Source: Dysidea avara
Lineage: Eukaryota > Porifera > Demospongiae > Dictyoceratida > Dysideidae
NCBI RefSeq assembly: GCF_963678975.1
Contig: NC_089272.1
Location: 8,972,408 to 9,036,407, forward strand
Direction: 5' to 3'
DNA length: 64,000 nt
Below are positions 21,824 to 33,185 of this stretch, piece by piece. A program made the position numbers and the translations under genes. The number at the start of each line of letters is the position of its first letter. Position 1 is the stretch's first letter. Below the pieces are notes generated by a model, which was given only the letters and a program-made list of their open reading frames with translations, was not told the DNA's origin and made no database searches.

Positions 21824-22449
21824 CCCATCCAAAAACAGCTTATAGCTGTAAAAAAGTACGCGTCCAAGTAAAGCAGAGTTAACTGCGACAAAAAGTAATG
21901 ATATCATAATGCGGCCATGTGCGAGGTGTGCAAGTTGTAAAATTAATATTAGCTAATCAGATAATACAATGTTATTGTTAAAGTGTTAATGAGAACTATG
22001 TGATGCTGCTAGTTTTTAAGTGTGTGAGCATCTTCATAAATGCCACATAAATTTAATTCTCAATAAAGCAATGTGTATAGATTCTCTGATAGTAATAAAT
22101 AGTTTGAGTTTGGCCGCCTTTCCTGTATACAGCAATGCTACGAACAAAGGAAAGGTGGCCAAACTCAAACTATTTATTACTATCAGAGAATCTATACACA
22201 TTGCTTTATTGGGAATTAAATTTATGTGGCATTTATGAAGATGCTCACACACTTAAAAACTAGCAGCATCACATAGTTCTCATTAACACTTTAACAATAA
22301 CATTGTATTATCTGATTAGCTAATATTAATTTTACAACTTGCACACCTCGCACATGGCCGCATTATGATATCATTACTTTTTGTCGCAGTTAACTCTGCT
22401 TTACTTGGACGCGCGCTTTTTTTACAGCTATAAGCTGTTTTTGGATGGG
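21824..22449. repeat. 626-bp near-perfect palindrome
   Basis: The arms, about 310 bp each, run from CCCATCCAAAAACAGC to GCTGTTTTTGGATGGG and are centred near 22136. Only scattered mismatches are visible (for example CTGTATACAGCAA against TTTGTTCGTAG at the centre). Its right edge coincides with the end of the 5-kb insertion. A 72-codon frame appears on both strands solely because of the symmetry. Transcription would give a long hairpin RNA. High arm identity implies recent origin or ongoing conversion. Confidence 0.92.
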
Positions 22450-22640
22450 TTGTATTTTTCTACAAACTGTCTGTAGCAATGAGCAAAAGTGTATTTCGCA
22501 TCTTTTTAAATGAAAAATAAACTATGAATAGAAATCCTTAACTTCACAATAGCAACACTTGTATGTGTACATGTGAGAAATTGCCAAAAGCATTTTGCAT
22601 TACTGGAAACAGTATACCTACCAAATGGAAAATCTAACAC
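22450..22640 (-). pseudogene. 5' remainder of the locus D zinc-finger exon and intron
   Basis: Matches 46012-46200. 22501-22450 is the start of the exon (acceptor-like AAAAAG, then ATGCGAAATACACTTTTGCT), where the first cysteine codon TGT has become TTT. The rest is upstream intron, sharing CTTGTATGTGTACATGT and ACAGTATACCTACCAAATGG. Separated from the rest of the exon by the insertion. Confidence 0.85.
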
Positions 22641-23029
22641 AATTTTGTATCATTCAAATTTCAAATTTTCTAGTTTCAACATTATTATTTAATCATGCAC
22701 ACAATTGTGAGAGGGTGCATCATGTGCTTGGTTGTCTGAACCTACCCAAAATGCCGCAGAGAGCCATACCTATAATCTAAAGACAGTATATAAAATATCT
22801 ACAGGCAGAAATATGCATTTTATGTGGAAATGTCTCGAAATTGCAGTATTTTAGCATCCATTTTTCTAATTTCCTTGGGGGGCATGCCCCCAGAACCCCT
22901 AGTTCCAGCATGCTCCACCCAAGAAAGTAGTACCTTGAGTTAGCCCCCCCTTTTTGTAAACCCTAGATCCACCCCTGTGTATTAGCTATATCAATGGATA
23001 TTTGGCAATATTTTTTAGTAGCTATACAG

Positions 23030-23235
23030 GGATGACAGCATCAGCCAATTACGGCTTGTTTCCTTGAGCAATAATCTTGCTCCAGCCACCCAGCTGTTAA
23101 ACCAGGAACATGTTGTATATGTACAATTCAGGGCACAGCCGAAGAGCAGCAGTAGCAGTAAGTCCTTGCTTGAGTATCGAACCTGGGACCGCTCGAATAT
23201 TATAGCCAGAAACATTTTAGATTTTAGTCACACTG
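23030..23235 (-). mobile_element. Probable tRNA-derived SINE
   Basis: On the minus strand CCCAGGTTCGATACTC resembles a tRNA B box. Downstream, CTGGGTGGCTGGAGCAAG and TTGCTCAAGGAAACAAG match the style of the body found in many invertebrate SINEs. No clear A box or tail was recognised, so it may be truncated. Confidence 0.45.
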
Positions 23236-23864
23236 CATGTCTTTATCAGGACCAGCATGTGTACATGTCAGGGGCAGGTCCATGGTAATAGGTAGCTATA
23301 TAATTATCATGTGACCAGTCTTATTGCCTTTCCAACTAGTTTTGTCTTACTGTATGAATAATAAGGTAGAAACTTGGAACTCAGCCAGTTAGGTACCACA
23401 ATTATTGCTATGTGGCAAAGTTTCAAGTACATAGATATTTTCCGTAGTGAGGCATAGAAAGTTATGAGTCATCAAACTTGGATATCTAGAAAGGCTATAA
23501 GACTGCAGCTGGACCAGGTCTTGTCAGACCGGGTCACATATGTGGGCTAGGACCTACAGTTGGAGGAGCACAGGCCCCCCAGTAGCTATAGGCATTTCAT
23601 AAAATTTAATACTATTTTTTTGCATAGAGCAATGTTTGTGTATAAATGTCTAAAAAGATTGTAGTGAATAATTCTGTTTGAGCAGTCTTCATTAATCATG
23701 AGTTGTCCATGCAGGGATGTGATTTCGATTCCATGAGCAGTTTATAGCATATGATTTTTTTGTTAATATGATATATACACGCACATACAGCCACTGCTCA
23801 GTATAAAAACTTGCATTTACAACACCGTGCTATGAACATATTGTAAATGGGAAACATTGCATGT

Positions 23865-23910
23865 GACAACTGTTCTATTAGTGCATTTGACTGTTCTATT
23901 AGAGTATTTC
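23865..23910 (-). repeat. TCTATTAGAG motif dimer
   Basis: AACTGTTCTATTAGTGCATT and TGACTGTTCTATTAGAGTAT are spaced 21 bp apart in anonymous sequence; no flanking element was recognised. Confidence 0.8.
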
Positions 23911-24469
23911 ATTAAATTCTTGGTTTGAGGATATATGGCCTGTGCCTCATGGGGTTTATCGCAACATTCCTATGGTTGAAAATCATCAAACCAATAGTGA
24001 ATGCATGACATGGCTCTTATATAAGGTTTAGAGGTCAGGGGTTTTGGGGGGTGTTAGCTACTCTCTTCTGTAATAATTAAGGTCTTGTCACATATCAAAC
24101 AGTACTGTACAGTAGTAGCTACTGTATAGCTATGTTTAGGGAAGATTTGCTTTTACCTATAATTATATATATTGCATTAGCACCTTAATTTAACTTTCCA
24201 GTGCTTTTCTCATAACTAAATTAATATTATCATATTGTAGTTTTGCTCTAAATTAATTTTATGCTGTCCAGCACTACTTAGAGTAGCTAGCTAGCTCATG
24301 TTAAAACATGTACGACTATATATAGCAAGAAGCTATAATATTATTATGCCAATCTGTGATATAATGCCTATATACCAATATCATGCATGCCAGCATTGTC
24401 AGCACTATAAATATGAATTTTACAAGCTATAGGAATCAATACAATAATAAGTGAGGAAACAAATTATCC

Positions 24470-24745
24470 TGTAGCACAGGGAGTCAGAAACCTGAATCTG
24501 AAAACTATGCTGAATGCAGAAAAAATATCCCAGACCAGGTGGTGACTTGATCCACAGACAGCTTGGGATCTAGGATTCAGCCAGTTAGCTACTTGTAATT
24601 AAGAATCGTGACTTCTCAATGGTTTATTAATCCCTCTAAGGACCTGCAGGGAGGCAACAAAGTAGCTTGTAGCATAAGGAGACTGAAACCTGAACCTGAA
24701 AACTATGCTGAATGCAGAAAAGATATCTCAGACCAGATGGTGACA
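24470..24745 (+). repeat. Two direct copies of a ~75-bp block
   Basis: GAAACCTGAATCTGAAAACT then ATGCTGAATGCAGAAAA (24488) recurs at 24684 with few changes, followed in both by CAGACCAGRTGGTGAC. The copies are 196 bp apart. The second lies about 80 bp before the fold-back at 24822. Confidence 0.75.
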
Positions 24746-24821
24746 ATAAAGCGCTTAAACATTTAGATCACCGCATGAAGTACAAAATCCATTTTAGCCC
24801 ATATGATTTGTAGAAGCCAGT

Positions 24822-25534
24822 AGCTATATAGTATAGTGGCGTAGCCCCCAAAATTGGCAATATTGTGCACTTTTTCATAAAGCCATGAAACTTTCCACAT
24901 AAATAGTACTCCTCGATACATGTATTTTTAGATATAGTGCCATCGCTGATTTGACCTTTGGTGACCTTTACGGCCATTTTGTACAGAAAATTGATCAGTT
25001 TTGTCTTTAACTCCCTGAGGCAGTAATTAACTTGTTAAAACATGGTACCAAACAAAAGATCTTGCTGATAGAAATAACTTGGTTTTTATTTGAAGTCAAT
25101 AGGTGATTTCATTACCAAGTTATGATCATTTTTATTAGCTGCAAAATTTGATAAATTTATGCATAACTATCTGCCCACAGGTAATTCACACCTTGAGGGA
25201 AGGTAGCTAAATATATCAAATTTTGTAGCTAATAAAAATGATCATAACTTTGTAATGAAATCACCTATTGACTTCAAATAAAAACCAAGTTGTTTCTATC
25301 AGCACAATCTTTTGTTTGGTACTATGTTTTAACAAGTTAATTACTGCCTCAGGGAGTTAAAGACAAAAATGATTAATTTTCTGTACAAAAATTCCCGTAA
25401 AGGCCACCAAAGATCAAATCAGCGATGGCACTATATCTAAAAATACATGTATTGAGTACTATTTATGTGGAAAGTTTCATGGCTTTATGAAAAAGTACAC
25501 GATTTTTTGGTTGTGCCGCTATACTAATATAGCT
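24822..25534. repeat. 713-bp fold-back element
   Basis: The inverted arms are about 330 bp (ends AGCTATATAGTATAGTGGCG against GCCGCTATACTAATATAGCT). They contain CACTTTTTCATAAAGCCATG, TTGACTTCAAATAAAAACCA and the complements, around a spacer of about 40 bp. Divergence between arms is greater than in the 21.8-kb palindrome. It has no ORF. Confidence 0.9.
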
Positions 25535-27410
25535 AAAAGTATAGGGATTAAATTAACACCTCAGGTACCTTCACACACTTTAGAAATCATCCCTACCAAG
25601 AGTTAATAATAGTGGGGACTGGGGAGGAGAGTGTCTAACAACAGCCAGCCTCTACAAACGACTTTAAGTGATTCAAAGGGATTCTCTCAAACATGTTAAC
25701 AAGTGCATACTAGCAGAGCAAAGAAATGTGATGATTAATTCACATATAGAATGTACTAAAAATCACAAAGTTTTACAGAGGAATCTCCTCACTCAAAATA
25801 TTTTGTAGAGGCTCTGTTAGGCCTGCCAGCAATGCATAATAGGTTGGAGTGCTGTGCCGGCATAATGCTAGCATATTAGGTGGATATTTAAACTATGGAG
25901 CTTAATTCCAAACAGATCAATAACGCAGTCAGTGGAATTGTAATAGGACACTCAAAATCATAACTTAGATTCATACTCTCTAATAGAACAGTCACTTAAT
26001 TTCTAGTGAAATACTCTAATAGAGCATTCACTGATTGAAATGTTCCAAGATTATTGTAAGAAATGCTGCTAACCTACTGGCTAGGAGCATAATGGTAACA
26101 CTGAAGAGCATAATAGGTGAAACTTTTGGGAAATTCCTGAAAGTATTTTGGGGAAAATTTTGAGCATGCCTATAGACTCTGTATTATGTTAGACTCCACT
26201 ATTATTAACTCTTGTCCCTACTATGAAACTATAATAATTATGGTGGCATGAAAACAGAAAGCCCCTATGCTAATCATTGTTACATATACTTTGCTAGCCA
26301 CTTTGAAGTATTTGACAATGTTCTCCACATTACACAGCTATACAGACAGAGAATGTGTATATACATAATTATAGTGCTATGATCTGCTAGCGTTATATAT
26401 AATACTTCAACATGTTGTACTGTCAGTGAAAAGAAATGGAACACAAAGGTAAGTTCATGATGTGTGCAAAGTATTTGTACTGTGGCATGCCAGGCTGAAG
26501 TGACATCTAACAAAAAATCAAGCCTGTAGCCTTAGCAATTATTGAGATATGCTTGTCTGAGGCCAATCAGTCAATCAGAAGAAAATCACAATTCTGTGGC
26601 AGCCTGTAATGTTTTGCATGCACTAAAGACACTTGGGCTTGACATACACCTAATCAATACCGCATGCCATTAAGACATTGTTAGGCTAGTTTCTGACTTT
26701 CTGCAGCTGGTAATCTTTTTCTCATGATCAGTGAGAAGGCACAGACTTTAATGATCCCTACTGTGCAGTACTACTGTCTATATGATACCAAGTTTGGTTG
26801 AATTTGTATTATAGTTTGAGGCTAAGTTTTGCCTGCCACACATGGAAAGCAATACATGATGGAATCGATCCACTTACTTCAACTGTTGGAGGCCTGTTTC
26901 ATTTTATCCTAACATTGGTGCACTACTGAGAATCAACACCTTCTGCTGTCAGCAGAAAGAAAATGGGTACAAAGAAACTACTAACACAACATGTATTAGT
27001 ATCAGCGATGTCTGTCTTGTTGTGCTGTTCACTTTCACTGAATAACTGGCTAATCGATCAGGTTTCTACAATACAGTGATAACTTTTAACAACTGATTAT
27101 ATAAATTGGCTCCCAAATGTTTCATTTAGAAACACACTCATGTTAGAGTAGTTATTAAAGAGCTGAACACACCAATAAACTTCAGTGACTGCATGATGTC
27201 ATGGCAATGCATTTTATCCACCCACTATAATTTTACAAATTAATGCAAGTACAATTAAATTAAACACATGTGCTTAGCAAAAGGACATAATTTTGCTGTT
27301 GTTTATTAATTATACATATAGCTTTAAAAAGTAGGTGAATTATATGTGCCCACGTGCCCAGGAATGCACAACTTGTCTGCAATTGATTCACTAATGTTTT
27401 GATACTGCAA
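25535..27410. other. No gene; dispersed repeats only
   Basis: Contains a direct motif pair at 25976-26030 (spacing 36 bp) and a copy of a three-member repeat at about 26400-26600 (shared with 38960-39275 and 57540-57925). Downstream of the zinc-finger exon (27411) no polyadenylation region could be fixed with confidence. Confidence 0.5.
25976..26030 (+). repeat. CTCTAATAGAG motif pair
   Basis: ACTCTCTAATAGAACAGTCA and TACTCTAATAGAGCATTCA, 36 bp apart, the widest spacing among the pairs. Confidence 0.8.
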
Positions 27411-28442
27411 TTAGTTTTGTTTAGTATGAATCATTAGCAAATGACGTTTCAGTTTGTTTCTTTCATTAAATGATTTACTGCACTCCTGACAGGAATATGG
27501 CTTCTCCCCTGTATGGATTCTTACATGACGGTGTAGATTACTGTAGTCTCCAAACAATTTACCGCAACATTGACATTTGTATGGCTTCTTTCCGGTATGA
27601 ACTAACAAGTGACATTGTAAGTTTGCCTTTTGCTTAAATGATTTACTGCAGTACTGACATTGGTGGAATTTAATGCATTGTCGATGTTGTTCTGGCTTCT
27701 GTCCATTATGAATTGACAAATGATATTTTAGCTTACATTTCTCATTAAACGATTTACCGCAATGTTGGCACTTGTATGGCTTCTCTCGTGTATGTGTTCT
27801 TATATGACGACGTAGATTGCTTTGATCTTGAAACAATCTACTGCAATGCTGACACTTGTATGGCTTTTCTCCTGTATGTATTCTTGTATGACGACGTAGA
27901 TTTCCTTGGTCTCGAAACAATTTACGGCAATACTGACATTGGTAAGGCTTCTCTCCAGTATGAAGTAATAAATGATGTTTCAGTTTATCCTTTCCTTTAA
28001 ATGATTTACTGCACTGTTGGCAGTGGTATGGTTTCTCCCCTGTATGAGTTCTAATATGACGACGTAGATTTTCTCTAAATTTCTTTTTGCAATACGGACA
28101 CTGGTGAGGCTTCTCTCCAGTGTGAATTAATAAATGACGTTTCAGATATCTATTTCCCTTAAATGATTTACCGCAATACTGACACAGATGGGGATTTTCC
28201 TCAGTGCGAGGTTTTACATGTGTCTTCAGACTATCTTGTCCCACAATTTCTTCACTGCAAGAGCTGCTGCCATAAGGATCATCTCTGCTATGAGTTTGTA
28301 AGTGTTCCTGTAGATCTTCATTGTGTGTAAAAGATTTGTCACAGAATTCACATTGGAAGTGTTCACTATCACCAGCTGGTATTGGTGTCTGATGAAGAAT
28401 TGGAAACTTCTTGAGGGCTTGAGCAGACAGTGTAGTAGGAAT
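27411..28442 (-). CDS. PRDM9-like: C2H2 zinc-finger array exon (ten fingers), PRDM9-like locus A
   Basis: A single open frame runs from an acceptor (TTTGCTTGTAG|ATTCC at 28442) to TAA at 27413-27411, 343 codons. Finger 1 (CEFCDKSF...HLQTH) is set apart by a 30-residue linker; nine more follow with HTGEKP linkers, one (finger 7) with a longer spacer. Two finger types tend to alternate: KSFK/N...LKRHLLIH and KLFRDQ-NLRRH-RTH. Finger 3 is two residues short between Cys and His ([12 protein letters not shown]). Such arrays bind DNA, each finger reading about 3 bp. It lies downstream of the SET exons 38157-36683 on the same strand. However, entry at 28442 is in frame 0, while the SET exon ends in phase 1; an internal acceptor (CTGCTCAAG|CC, near 28420) would fit. 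The link to locus A is therefore inferred. Confidence 0.85.
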   Translation of the reverse strand: MPTTLSAQALKKFPILHQTPIPAGDSEHFQCEFCDKSFTHNEDLQEHLQTHSRDDPYGSSSCSEEIVGQDSLKTHVKPRTEENPHLCQYCGKSFKGNRYLKRHLLIHTGEKPHQCPYCKKKFRENLRRHIRTHTGEKPYHCQQCSKSFKGKDKLKHHLLLHTGEKPYQCQYCRKLFRDQGNLRRHTRIHTGEKPYKCQHCSRLFQDQSNLRRHIRTHTREKPYKCQHCGKSFNEKCKLKYHLSIHNGQKPEQHRQCIKFHQCQYCSKSFKQKANLQCHLLVHTGKKPYKCQCCGKLFGDYSNLHRHVRIHTGEKPYSCQECSKSFNERNKLKRHLLMIHTKQN

Positions 28443-29722
28443 CTACAAGCAAATATGCACCAAATAGTGTACTATACATCAATTTATTCTTAAAAATATT
28501 AGCTTGTAGCAATTTAAACCATATACAGTGAAACCTAAAAATAGATACATCAGTAAAATCTTTGTACTGACAGGTGTGACTATTACATTTTAACCTCTAA
28601 AAGAAGGATCCTTAACACGCATACATGTATATAAAAAATTCTTGGTCTCAAAATGTTTGTTATATTGTTGTGTTACTTATTAGGATGATGAGTATAATAC
28701 TATAAGTCATTAAGTCTAAGTCCTTGAAATTAGGTTAGGTAATCCTAAGGCTGCAGCACATGTTGCTGTTGTAGACCTTCAGTGCTGGTCATTGTAAAGT
28801 GTTAATAATAATAATAATAACAACAACTCATGTCTCGGTTGCTGGCTAAGGTGATATTAAATAAATATCTGACTGGGTTTAGCACAATCAACCAATTTGT
28901 GCAAAAAGTCTAAGCTGAGATAACACCAGCACGAAGTTGCTGTATTATCAGGCTAACACAAACTTGCCTTTAACTTGTTGGGCCTGCTTTTGGTAGACAG
29001 TTCTCTGGCAGCCTGTATAACCATACCAGACATCTGTACCATACTTTAGAGGATTCAAATACTCTGGACAGATGAGTGGGGAGCTGAATTGTGATATATG
29101 CCTTGTTAATGAGATTTCAGCCTATTTCATGCCACTGCATGTGGTCTGGTTACCATCCTCATTCAATTTGTAGTCTATTTTTTGCCCAACCCACCCTCCA
29201 CGCCTTTTGAGATCTCGTGATACAACAACACTGGTGAAAAACCTACCCAAAATGGTACAAAAGTTTGTGGTCACCAGATGCTCTTAAAGGCCACAAATTG
29301 CTCCATCATTGGTGAAATATCCATTGTGTAGCTGCCAGGGCTGGTGAGTTACAATGCTTTAAATAGTAAAATGCATTTTTCTGTGAATCAACAATGCACC
29401 CATATGGGTGAGTTTCCAAAATTGCATTTGAGGAATATGACCACTATTGTACTTAGTCACCTTAGGATCATTCTGTGCTAACTCTTTCCTGTGCTACATA
29501 TATATGTATATATATATATGCTTCTTTTCATTAAAAAGTATACACTTTAATGTGAGAAACCATGTGACAATGTATTAATATGGCAAGAGCTTTAATACAA
29601 TTTCATCATATTCATCATCTGACTCAGATTAAAAGCAGCAAACTGAGAATCAAGGACAAATTATTAGAAATCAAGGACACACATTTCAAATTAGCTTATC
29701 CTATGCCCTACACTCACTGATA
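28443..29722. other. Presumed intron of locus A; no exon seen
   Basis: AT-rich sequence with an AAT/AAC tract (28803-28828) and the words of a possible retroposon end before it (GTCATTGTAAAGTGTTAATA). No C2H2-like or SET-like frame on either strand. Locus B has an extra finger block encoded just before the equivalent of 28442; I could not find that block here. Confidence 0.5.
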
Positions 29723-29867
29723 TCAAGACACACGGTAGTGTGCCATGCAGCCCAAGAAGCCGGCGCGCAACACCCGTAAGTATATTGACAGGAAGAAAGA
29801 AAACGCAATTTTCGCACCTCCGTAGCTCTGTGCTGCCTTGATGAAACAAGATGATTTTTGCTGTGGA
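29723..29867 (+). mobile_element. Hairpin terminus, copy 3 (Helitron-like candidate)
   Basis: Starts TCAAGACACACGGTAGTGTG after an A. Relative to the other copies the stem changes ACTCAC/GTGAGT to ACACAC/GTGTGC, so one base pair is changed on both sides and pairing is kept. It runs into the inner edge of the right inverted-repeat arm at 29868, so the arm may be the body of this element. Confidence 0.5.
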
Positions 29868-29877
29868 CTGTCATGCT

Positions 29878-30006
29878 ACAACCGGTCCCCCCAAAATTGG
29901 TCCCCCCGGACCAGTTGCAGCAACCATACTTGGTCCCCCCGGACTACTTGCAGCACTGCAACTTGTTCCCCCGGACAACTTACGCCGCCACAAGTGGTCC
30001 CCCACT
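29878..30006. repeat. GGTCC-rich minisatellite, right-arm copy
   Basis: Counterpart of 2878-3020: TTGGTCCCCCCGGACYASTT units with GCAGCA spacers. The proline/glycine-rich open frames on both strands are repeat artefacts. Confidence 0.75.
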
Positions 30007-30151
30007 GGCTTTATCATAGACTCAATAATAGATCTTTAAGAAGACGTATAGGGCCAGGCACAAAGTGCTCCACTGTGCCGATCTAGCTTCCTGTTCCACT
30101 GTGGCTGTGTGGGCTTATAATTACTAGTATGCGCACGTGTCAGTTATACAA

Positions 30152-30204
30152 GATTGAAATACTCTAATAGAGCAGTCAGTCAATACTCTAATAGAACAGT
30201 CACC
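30152..30204 (+). repeat. CTCTAATAGAG motif dimer, right-arm copy
   Basis: ATACTCTAATAGAGCAGTCA and ATACTCTAATAGAACAGTCA, spacing 24 bp. It is the counterpart of 2685-2736, with differences inside one copy (GAGCAGT and GAACAGT interchange). Confidence 0.85.
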
Positions 30205-30530
30205 TAACATCTACAGTTGCATTGGTACATTTAGCCTGCTAAGGATATCTTGCAAATGAAATGCATGCGATCTTGGATATGTCATTCTTTAGGTCTATAA
30301 TAATAACCTGCTGGAATAAGTGTCACTCTATACAACTCTTGATCAATGTAGTCCACATAAAAAGCAGTATGATCTAAACCATTCAAGATATTTTGTCCTG
30401 CAAAACGCTTTAGCTTCTGGGGGGCACAGATCGCTACTCCATATACTGGTGCACCCCCTTTGATAAACCCTGGATCAGCTGCTGTAAACATTAGGGGTAA
30501 AAACACTATAGCTAGCTATACAGTGGAACC

Positions 30531-30723
30531 TCTCTTAACAAACTCCCCAAATTAATAAGGACACAATAGAAAAAACCACCATAAATAAGGACAAGCATTT
30601 TGGTCCCAACCAGTCTCGTGGTCAATACATTTTTACCTCTGAAAAAGGAAAACCTCTAGATTATAGCAAAAAGTGGCCAAAAATTTTGGGTCCCACAATG
30701 TCCGTAATAGAGAGGTTCCACTG
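30531..30723. mobile_element. Mariner-like MITE, right-arm copy
   Basis: CAGTGGAACCTCTCTTAACA to AGAGGTTCCACTG. Counterpart of 2172-2359, so the MITE was in the unit before duplication. Confidence 0.8.
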
Positions 30724-31109
30724 CACAATTAAACTTGCAGCTTAATTCCGACAAGATAAATTACATATAAATGACATAATAACAAAACTTTAGCTGATAC
30801 TATTATTAGTATTACTATTATTAGTAGCTAACTATTATAGTGTTCACAGTATTGAAGTTGACTGGCACAATCCACTGGCAGAGCAAGAGGCTACTGAAGG
30901 TATATCGGTTGTGATTCCTGAGCATATAATGTACCCACACCCACGCATTACAGCTACAGTGCTATCTAAATGATGATGAGAAGTATAATGGCTTAATACA
31001 CATCACGTAAACGCAATTATAAGAGGTTCTTGGAAAGGTAATCTTATGTCACTGACATGAAGCATGACTAAATTAGGAGCCGGATTTTCATACAAGTACA
31101 GTAACACCT

Positions 31110-31266
31110 TCACTGATCTCATGCACAACACTATAATGCAGTCCACAATAAGCTGATATTGTAGTCATTCAGTCAACAGGAAGGTCAGTGCCATCTGAAT
31201 CAATAACTATGTAGCAGTTGTAAACTGGAACTGCAATTTCACCATCTATAATTAAAGTACTTGAGC
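31110..31266 (-). pseudogene. Exon-like fragment, decayed copy
   Basis: Counterpart of 1671-1825. The minus frame keeps GEIAVPVYNCYI and TDLPVD but then meets TGA and indels. This argues that the 51-codon frame in the left arm is itself unconstrained or only recently intact. Confidence 0.5.
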
Positions 31267-32440
31267 TCTTTACAGCTACTGACCATATCCTGTACAGTCA
31301 AGAAGTATAATTCACAAGAAGAGAATGTCATAATATCAAGCAATAAAGATACCAGATATCGTTTTCAAGGAAAATTGTTTGTAATGATCATGTGATCAAT
31401 AACTAACTTACTCACACTTAATTAATAATATTATTTTATGTTGCATGTATACTCTTTTAGAGCCCTGCAACTTTGAATCAGTTTGTCTTTATCAGTGACC
31501 TCTACTGACTCCACACACACACACACAAGTCTGTTGACAACTGCTAAGTACCATTACTAAGTATACAGTATATCTGCTGTAATTGTACCTGATTTTCTAC
31601 ATAAGTAAGTCCTAAAATGTTAATCCCTGCTGGTTGTCACAATCAGTTGCTCCAAGTGACTGAAAAGCACCTAAGTTTTAAGTGAATAACAGGTTTTAAA
31701 ATGGAGAATCTACTGTACATAACTGGACAAATGATTTCTTATTTTCAACTAGCAAAGTTTTGTTTATACATGCATGCTGCTTACTGTGCTTAGGCTCATT
31801 ACCAGAAAGACAGCCTTTTTGCATTAGCTTTGGTTATTCTCTGCTAGGCTTGAGCTAATATGCTTTGAAAATAGCCTATTATGCATTTGAGCAGTGCTCA
31901 AAAATCCAGCCTATTATGCTCAAAATTTAAACATTTTTTTGAACATCAAGAGGTGGTTAAGTTTGAATAGCCACCACATCGATTTTTGAAACTGAGGTAA
32001 TAAATGCTGTAGTGTTTAACCAAGTAAATAAGGTATAAGATATGGCTGGTATAAAACCGTTGTGGGGGTGATTCAATTAAACTATTACGTCTCACACTAT
32101 AAGTTTACTAACTTATTGGCTAGTAAGAACCATGCACTTAAGGTCACCATACTGCATTAGTTCTAGTATCATTAATGGAGAGTTTAAAGTTTACTCACTA
32201 AGACTAGAATAGAACCCTTCAGCTATAGCCTGCCGGTAGCTATAGCTATACCATTTTTGATGAAACTGACATTTTAGTGCATGCGAGCCCGAGAGCATGG
32301 CACTGCATGCTGGCATTTTCAAAAAAAATATTGTCTATATAATATTATAGCTATTGAAGCTGTGTATGAGACGTGAAACATGCAGCTAGTAGTTTCCGAT
32401 CACTGACCTAGCCTATATATATATCCAAGTGAATTAATGG

Positions 32441-33059
32441 TTTTCACCATTGGTATAGAACAGCTGTCTAACCCATACTCCAGCCTAAATTAGAGTATAG
32501 AGATTAAATCATGCTTTATTATAGAACTGAGAAAACTATAGCCAACTGTTCAGTTGGTGTGTCATATGGCCTCTGGTAACTAGTGGAGATGGTAAATTGA
32601 GCACTCGTGACAAGTTACACCGAAGCCGTGATGGGGGTGCCCAGAAGCTTTATTTGTAGCTTCTTCCGGAGATGCATCTTAGTGTTATCCTGTCACATAC
32701 TGCTGGCAACTGTATGTGGATGACTACTGCATGACACTAAGCCATGTCATAGTGATGACTGTTCTATTTAAGGATTTTACTGACTGCTCTATTAGAGTAT
32801 GTTTTGTTAGTATTTTTGAAAGGGGGATCGAAAGGGACACCGCGGTGCCCACAACGCGTTACACGAATTAAAAGCCGTGTGCAAATGCAAAACAATGCAA
32901 TCTTCAGAATTATATGTTTAAGAATACGTCATGCATTACTCAAATTTCGCTTCACTACCTCAGGAGTCACTTGAGGACTCGTATTTCGTGGAGGGCAGTG
33001 CGTTTTGATCAAGACGTTGAGCTAGTACTGACTGGGAAGCTGATAGTGGAGATTTCATT
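32441..33059. other. No gene; motif pair at 32755-32800
   Basis: Contains TGACTGTTCTATTTAAGGAT and TGACTGCTCTATTAGAGTAT (spacing 25 bp). Otherwise no frame or repeat was recognised. Confidence 0.5.
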
Positions 33060-33185
33060 GGGGGTACCAGCTGCAGCAGGGCAGACCATCTACAGCAATT
33101 TACATGGTCCGGCTGGACTACTTGAGGCGCTGTAGTTGGTCCAGACGGACCACTTGCGGCGGGGGACCACCTGCAGCATGACAGG
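33060..33185. repeat. Diverged GGTCC-type minisatellite
   Basis: Units such as CATGGTCCGGCTGGACTACT, TTGGTCCAGACGGACCACTT and CAGCATGACAGGACA share words and the closing GCAGCATGACAG with the arrays at 2878 and 29878. It is a third, older instance outside the inverted repeat. Confidence 0.55.

Larger units (their letters stand above)
17486..22449 (+). mobile_element. 4,964-bp insertion without TSD (Helitron-like candidate)
   Basis: The empty site is visible in the paralog at 45981-46020 (CCAAAA|TTGTATTTTTC). Here CAAAA is followed by TCAAGACTCACGG at 17486, and host sequence TTGTATTTTTC resumes at 22450. The insertion thus lies exactly between A and T with no duplication, the hallmark of Helitrons, and starts with TC plus a terminal hairpin. 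The right end is the outer edge of a 626-bp palindrome ending GGATGGG, not the CTRR of classical Helitrons. It contains a hAT MITE, mariner-like MITEs and a duplicated 200-bp unit. No Rep/helicase was found, so it would be non-autonomous. Confidence 0.55.
29868..32440 (-). repeat. Right arm of the large inverted repeat
   Basis: Reverse complement of 1-3031 with about 27 kb between the arms. It lacks the left-only segments at 752-1188 and 1263-1524. It ends at TCCAAGTGAATTAATGGT, the complement of the first bases of the window, so its true outer limit is unknown. Confidence 0.85.

Noticed and set aside
22020..22252. A 72-codon protein encoded on both strands
   Set aside because: The near-identical frames on the two strands result from the palindrome; they are not evidence of a gene.
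27776..28000. Plus-strand ORF in the finger array
   Set aside because: Antisense to the repeated C2H2 coding sequence.
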